From contig DATGKW010000193.1 in NCBI GenBank assembly GCA_035294465.1, positions 1-8,410 of the forward strand: 8,410 bases of DNA. Direction: 5' to 3'. This DNA is from Paraktedonobacter sp035294465 (lineage in GTDB: Bacteria > Chloroflexota > Ktedonobacteria > Ktedonobacterales > Ktedonobacteraceae). Position 1 is the first letter of the stretch. Each line of letters opens with the position of its first letter. Below, one piece after another: positions 4,785-8,410 of this stretch. The position numbers and the translations under genes are program-made. The notes beneath the pieces were generated by a model that searched no databases, was not told where the DNA came from, and was given only the letters and a program-made list of their open reading frames with translations.

Positions 4785-6467
4785 ATGGAAGGCAGCCAGC
4801 ACTACGATGTGGTAATTGTTGGCGGTGGGATAGCCGGTCTCTCCGTCGCTCTGCGTTTACCCCCATATCTGCGGGTGGCGCTTTTTACTAAAGGCCAGCC
4901 TGGCGAGAGCAATACTCGCTATGCCCAGGGTGGCCTCGCGGTAGCCCTGGGGGCAGATGATAGTCCTGAGTTACACTTGCAGGATACACTGGCGGCGGGC
5001 GCGGGCCTGTGCAATGTGGGTACAGCACGTGTTCTGGCTGAAGAGGCTCCTGCGGCAGTACAATGGCTCATTTCCAGGGGCGTGCGCTTCGATAAGGCGA
5101 GGCCAGGCGATTCCCATGCGACCGCCGATGGCCTGTTATTGGGGCGCGAAGCAGCGCATAGTCGCTGGCGTATTCTGCATGCGGGCGGAGATGCGACCGG
5201 TGCTGAAATTGAGCGTGCCCTGGTTGCCGAGTCGAAATCGCGCTCGTCTCTCCAGATATATCCAGAAACGTTTGTTCATCGTCTGCTGATTGAGAATAAG
5301 ACCTGCGTGGGTGTTGAGGTGCTGGATCGGACAGGCGAAGCTTTCCCCGTGTATGCCCCAGCTACAATTCTGGCCAGCGGTGGCGCGGGCGGTCTCTGGT
5401 TGCATACCTCGAACCCTGCCGGTGCGACTGCCGATGGGCTGGCGCTGGCTTGGCGCGCGGGCGCGGCCTTGACTGACCTGGAATTTATGCAGTTTCATCC
5501 TACGGTACTGGCTGTGAATGGGGGATCGCATCTGATCTCCGAAGCGGTGCGTGGTGAGGGAGCTTACTTGCGTAACCATGCTGGAGAACGTTTTATGCCG
5601 CGCTATCATGAGCAGGCTGAGCTTGCCCCGCGCGATGTGGTTGCGCGCTCTATCCTCAGCGAGATGCTGTCCGAGGGGACCGATTGCCAGTACCTTGATT
5701 TGCGTCATCTGAATGCCGAGTATGTATATGAGCGTTTTCCCACAATTTCTAAGATTTGCCGCGAGTATGATCTTGACCTGGCTCATAACCTTCTGCCTGT
5801 AGCTCCCGCAGCCCATTACTGCATGGGCGGGGTGATGACCGACGAGTATGGACGTACCACACTGCCCGGTTTGTACGCAGTGGGAGAGGTGGCCTGTACT
5901 GGAATACATGGCGCGAACCGCCTGGCCAGCAATTCGCTGCTGGAAGGCCTGGTCTTTGGCCTGCGTTTGGCCGATGGGTTAGTTGAGCCGATGCAAAGGC
6001 GACCACTGCCACCAGGCCGCAAAGCCCTTGATGTGCCTGTCTACGATGATCCGCAGTATGAAAGCAATTTGCTGTGCGTGCAACCTGATGAGCAGCAGAT
6101 CATGCGGGCGCGTCGCCAGATACGCCGGTTGATGTGGCAATATGTTTCACTGCGCCGCGACCAGGAGGGCTTGCGCGAGGCGCGTCGCCAGCTCTATACC
6201 CTGCGCCAGTCGCTGCTAGAGACCGATCAGCATTCTTCTGTGACGCTTGCCGGGCAGATCACCTGGCGCGAAACGATCAACATGTTTAAATCTGCTGAGC
6301 TAGTTATTGCAGCCGCGTTGCAGCGGCGGGAGAGCCGGGGCAGCCACTGGCGCAGCGATTATCCGCACGTGGATGAGCGACTTGCTCACACGCATTATGT
6401 GTTTCGTCCCGCGCCGATCCAGGCTGAGGCGCTGCAGCGCTTTCAGGAGGTTGCTCCTTATGTATGA
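4785..6467 (+). CDS. nadB: L-aspartate oxidase
   Basis: NadB oxidises L-aspartate to iminoaspartate using FAD, the first step of de novo NAD synthesis. The 560-aa protein begins with a dinucleotide-binding motif, VVIVGGGIAGLS (9-20), followed by the flavoprotein signature RYAQGGLA (45-52). Residues matching the active site of the succinate dehydrogenase/NadB superfamily are present: Glu122 in GREAAHSRWRILHAGGD, His238 in QFHPT, Arg283 in APRDVVARS, His344 in AAHYCMGGV and Arg379 in HGANRLASNSLLEG. The C-terminal helical domain (about 435-560) includes the usual ALQRRESRGSHWRSDYP motif (511-527). Length and motifs indicate an intact enzyme. ATG is supported by AGGAAGAGGGA just upstream (4770-4780). 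It is the first gene of nadB-nadC-nadA and overlaps nadC by 8 nt. The promoter region carries three operator-like elements, so expression is probably tuned to NAD status. Confidence 0.97.
   Translation: MEGSQHYDVVIVGGGIAGLSVALRLPPYLRVALFTKGQPGESNTRYAQGGLAVALGADDSPELHLQDTLAAGAGLCNVGTARVLAEEAPAAVQWLISRGVRFDKARPGDSHATADGLLLGREAAHSRWRILHAGGDATGAEIERALVAESKSRSSLQIYPETFVHRLLIENKTCVGVEVLDRTGEAFPVYAPATILASGGAGGLWLHTSNPAGATADGLALAWRAGAALTDLEFMQFHPTVLAVNGGSHLISEAVRGEGAYLRNHAGERFMPRYHEQAELAPRDVVARSILSEMLSEGTDCQYLDLRHLNAEYVYERFPTISKICREYDLDLAHNLLPVAPAAHYCMGGVMTDEYGRTTLPGLYAVGEVACTGIHGANRLASNSLLEGLVFGLRLADGLVEPMQRRPLPPGRKALDVPVYDDPQYESNLLCVQPDEQQIMRARRQIRRLMWQYVSLRRDQEGLREARRQLYTLRQSLLETDQHSSVTLAGQITWRETINMFKSAELVIAAALQRRESRGSHWRSDYPHVDERLAHTHYVFRPAPIQAEALQRFQEVAPYV
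6445..6458 (+). promoter_or_regulatory. nadC ribosome-binding site within a small hairpin
   Basis: AGGAG (6445-6449), loop GTTG, then CTCCT (6454-6458) form a 5-bp stem that ends one base before the nadC ATG at 6460. The AGGAGG ribosome site (6445-6450) is thus mostly in the stem. Ribosomes finishing nadB (stop 6465-6467) would open it, giving translational coupling. The sequence also encodes the end of NadB, so this reading is an inference. Confidence 0.45.
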
Positions 6468-7302
6468 GAGCTTGCGTGCGCTGATCCGCCGTGCCCTGGT
6501 TGAAGATGGAGCTGAGGCCGATATCACCACATTGTGTACTGTTCCTGCTGCTCAGCAGGCACGCGGTACGGTTCTCGCGCGCCAGGAAGGGGTAATAGCC
6601 GGTCTGTATGTTGCTGCGGAGACTTTTCGTCTATTCGATCCACAGGTGAGTGTAGAGCTACTTGTACAGGATGGTACCAGCGTGCAGGCCGGCTGGGAAC
6701 TGCTTCACCTCAATGGCCCTGCTCGCTCGCTTTTGAGTGCTGAACGCGTATCCTTGAATTTTCTGGGGCGGCTCTCTGGGATCGCAACGCTGACCGCGCG
6801 CTGTGTGAGCGCTCTTGAGGGAAGCCGTGCGCGTATTCTGGACACCCGCAAGACCACGCCTGGTCTGCGCGCCCTGGAAAAAGAAGCCGTGCGCCTGGGC
6901 GGCGGGCAGAATCATCGCTTTGGCCTGAATGATGGTGTGCTGATTAAAGATAATCATATCAAGGCCGCCGGTGGCATTGTTCAAGCAGTCAGTATGGCGC
7001 GCCGGCAGGCTCCCCATCTGCTCAAGATTGAGATCGAGTGTGAGACGCTGGCTGAAGTGGAGCAGGCAGTGCAGGCCGGCGCCGATGTAATTTTGCTTGA
7101 TAACATGAGCATCGAGATGATGCGTAGCGCAGTTGAGCTGGTGCGTCGCGCGGATCCCAGGGTGTTGCTGGAGGCTTCCGGTAATATCGGGACCGATACG
7201 GCAAAACTCGCGGCGGTAGCTGCCACCGGTATAGACTTCATTTCGTTGGGCGCGCTGACTCATTCTGCGCCGAACTTTGATGTTTCGCTAGAGTTTGCCT
7301 GA
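6460..7302 (+). CDS. nadC: Nicotinate-nucleotide diphosphorylase (quinolinate phosphoribosyltransferase)
   Basis: NadC converts quinolinate and PRPP to nicotinate mononucleotide, CO2 and pyrophosphate, the third step of the pathway begun by NadB. The protein is 280 aa, standard for the family. Visible hallmarks are DTRKTTPGLR (128-137), the long signature GGGQNHRFGLNDGVLIKDNH (147-166), EIECETL (191-197), LLDNM (212-216), EASGNI (238-243) and the terminal SLGALTHSAPNFDVSLEF. These cover the basic quinolinate-binding residues and the acidic PRPP/metal-binding residues. The frame is open for another 153 nt upstream, but that stretch is inside nadB and the family's N-terminus matches the ATG at 6460. 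AGGAGG lies 9 nt before this ATG. The 8-nt overlap with nadB and the structured ribosome site suggest coupled translation. The protein appears intact and cytosolic. Confidence 0.97.
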   Translation: MYESLRALIRRALVEDGAEADITTLCTVPAAQQARGTVLARQEGVIAGLYVAAETFRLFDPQVSVELLVQDGTSVQAGWELLHLNGPARSLLSAERVSLNFLGRLSGIATLTARCVSALEGSRARILDTRKTTPGLRALEKEAVRLGGGQNHRFGLNDGVLIKDNHIKAAGGIVQAVSMARRQAPHLLKIEIECETLAEVEQAVQAGADVILLDNMSIEMMRSAVELVRRADPRVLLEASGNIGTDTAKLAAVAATGIDFISLGALTHSAPNFDVSLEFA

Positions 7303-7313
7303 TACCGTTCCTA

Positions 7314-7335
7314 ATAGAGTGGAGATAGAGTGGAG
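7314..7335 (+). repeat. Perfect 11-bp tandem duplication between nadC and nadA
   Basis: ATAGAGTGGAG occurs twice head to tail (7314-7324 and 7325-7335), starting 11 nt after the nadC stop. Each copy contains GGAG, a ribosome-site-like word, but no start codon follows at a useful distance. The second copy also supplies the base of the hairpin that follows. Replication slippage is the simplest origin. Confidence 0.6.
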
Positions 7336-7367
7336 GTAGGCCAGGCGGCGTCGCCTGGCTACTCTCC
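7332..7367 (+). promoter_or_regulatory. GC-rich hairpin in the nadC-nadA spacer
   Basis: The core stem GCCAGGCG (7340-7347) and CGCCTGGC (7352-7359) has a 4-nt loop GCGT. It extends through GTA/TAC and GGAG/CTCC with single-base bulges, making about 15 pairs in all. No T-run follows, so it is not a standard terminator. It ends 6 nt before the nadA ribosome-binding site (TAAGGAG, 7374-7380). mRNA stabilisation, processing or modulation of nadA translation are possible roles. Confidence 0.5.
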
Positions 7368-7387
7368 GAAGAGTAAGGAGAAAAGCA

Positions 7388-8410
7388 ATGGCTATTCAAG
7401 CGGCATGTGCATCCAGTAAAGAAGAGCGTGTTCTGCCTCTGCTCTCGCCGACTTCGCGAGCACGTCAGAACCATGCCTCGCGCATAGATTCTATTCCCCT
7501 GGCCTATGCTGAGATGGATGGTGAGGAATTGGATCAGCGCATTACGCTGGCCCGCGCGAAGCTGGGCCAGCGCCTGGTGATCCTGGGGCACCACTATCAG
7601 CGCGATGAGATCATCAAGTATGCCGATTATCGGGGAGACTCGTTCAAGCTTGCGCAGAATGCCGCCGCTCATCCCGAGGCCGATTACATTGTATTCTGTG
7701 GCGTGCATTTTATGGCCGAGAGCGCGGATATTCTGAGCGCAGCGCACCAGAAAGTTATCTTGCCCAACCCTGCTGCTGGCTGCTCAATGGCCGATATGGC
7801 AGATATCACTGAGGTCGAGGAATGCTGGGAGTCGTTGCTTGATCAGCTCGGCGAGGATGCCGGGATCATCCCGATTACCTATATGAACTCGGCAGCCGAT
7901 CTCAAAGCTTTCTGTGGTCGTCATGGCGGTGTAGTGTGTACTTCATCGAACGCGCCCAAAGTGATGGAGTGGGCATTTAGCCGAGGCCGGCGCGTGCTTT
8001 TCTTTCCCGACGAGCATCTGGGCCGCAATACCGCCCTCGCCTATGGCATCCAGGCTGATCAGATGTTTGTCTGGAATCCGAAAGATCCTCTGGCTTCTGA
8101 TACCGCCGATGAAGAGATCGCGCGAGCGAAGATTATCCTCTGGAAAGGCTACTGCACAACGCATATGCGCTTCAATCTCCAACAGATTGAGAAGGCGCGC
8201 ACTGAATATCCCGGCATCAAAGTGCTGGTCCATCCCGAATGCCGCCAGGAAGTGGTCGCCGCTGCTGATCTCTATGGCTCGACCGAGTATATCATCGAGC
8301 AGATCGGGAAGGCTCCGGCTGGTAGTCAATGGGCAATTGGTACCGAGATCAACCTGGTCAGGCGCCTGGCTCAAGAGCATCCTGACCAGCTCATCTTTTG
8401 CCTCGATCCT
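7388..8410 (+). CDS. nadA: Quinolinate synthase (3' end beyond window)
   Basis: NadA is a [4Fe-4S] enzyme that condenses iminoaspartate from NadB with dihydroxyacetone phosphate to give quinolinate, the substrate of NadC. The frame is open from ATG at 7388 to the last base, 341 codons with no stop; long-form NadA proteins are about 370 aa, so only the C-terminus is missing. Visible motifs are LGHHYQ (66-71) and GVHFMAESADIL (105-116). The three cluster cysteines are at Cys132 (AAGCSMADM), Cys184 (VVCTSSNAP) and Cys285 (HPECRQEV). YMNSAADLKA (165-174), FPDEHLGRN (206-214) and GTEINLVRRL (318-327) also match. Residues 1 to about 45 are an N-terminal extension before the conserved core, as in long-form enzymes. 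The ribosome site TAAGGAG lies 7 nt before the ATG. It follows nadC by 85 nt and is probably co-transcribed. Confidence 0.96.
   Translation, partial: MAIQAACASSKEERVLPLLSPTSRARQNHASRIDSIPLAYAEMDGEELDQRITLARAKLGQRLVILGHHYQRDEIIKYADYRGDSFKLAQNAAAHPEADYIVFCGVHFMAESADILSAAHQKVILPNPAAGCSMADMADITEVEECWESLLDQLGEDAGIIPITYMNSAADLKAFCGRHGGVVCTSSNAPKVMEWAFSRGRRVLFFPDEHLGRNTALAYGIQADQMFVWNPKDPLASDTADEEIARAKIILWKGYCTTHMRFNLQQIEKARTEYPGIKVLVHPECRQEVVAAADLYGSTEYIIEQIGKAPAGSQWAIGTEINLVRRLAQEHPDQLIFCLDP

Noticed and set aside
4564..4866. N-terminal extension of the acidic protein to an ATG at 4866
   Set aside because: This would run through the operator cluster and overlap the nadB start. GTG at 4563 has an ideal GAGGAGG ribosome site and the upstream residues do not look like protein.
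5136..5909. Minus-strand open frame of 257 codons opposite nadB
   Set aside because: It lies wholly inside a well-supported nadB gene, shows no domain motif, and is a shadow frame common in GC-rich coding DNA.
6307..6459. Upstream extension of nadC inside nadB
   Set aside because: The NadC family N-terminus matches the ATG at 6460 with AGGAGG before it; the extra 51 codons are the out-of-frame reading of nadB.
7238..8380. Minus-strand open frames opposite nadA
   Set aside because: They overlap nadA, whose Fe-S cysteines and motifs are continuous in the plus frame. They show no recognisable protein features.

Overview
The window is bacterial DNA with densely packed, intact genes and short intergenic gaps. 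The best guess for the source is a Chloroflexota lineage such as Ktedonobacteria. This rests on gene style only: moderate-to-high GC, a long-form NadA, an F420-type luciferase-like oxidoreductase and an S9C-type acyl-peptidase. No rRNA, tRNA, mobile element or CRISPR array is present. Taxonomy is an inference and cannot be fixed from the sequence alone.

Left part (1-3640, all + strand): a stand-alone YjbQ/UPF0047 gene, then a probable two-gene unit made of an S9 prolyl-oligopeptidase-type peptidase and, 17 nt later, an F420-dependent-type LLM oxidoreductase. Centre (3640-4784): a perfect 24-bp inverted repeat lies where the LLM gene converges on a minus-strand gene. That gene encodes a very acidic 268-aa protein I do not recognise. 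Its start region diverges from nadB across a 221-nt intergenic region.

Right part (4785-8410, + strand): nadB-nadC-nadA, the complete de novo route from L-aspartate to nicotinate mononucleotide. NadB makes iminoaspartate, NadA condenses it with DHAP to quinolinate, and NadC converts quinolinate to NaMN. nadB and nadC overlap by 8 nt. nadA follows an 85-nt spacer holding an 11-bp tandem duplication and a GC-rich hairpin, and it runs off the right edge after 341 codons.

The most interesting signal is in the nadB leader. Three elements share the geometry GTGT-N7-ACAC, two of them with perfect longer arms, and they are arranged around a plausible promoter. The GT-N7-AC core matches what I recall for NrtR, the Nudix-related repressor of NAD synthesis, so the operon is probably NAD-regulated. 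The acidic protein's gene shares this control region. A second notable detail is a small hairpin that pairs with the nadC ribosome-binding site inside the end of nadB, which suggests translational coupling.
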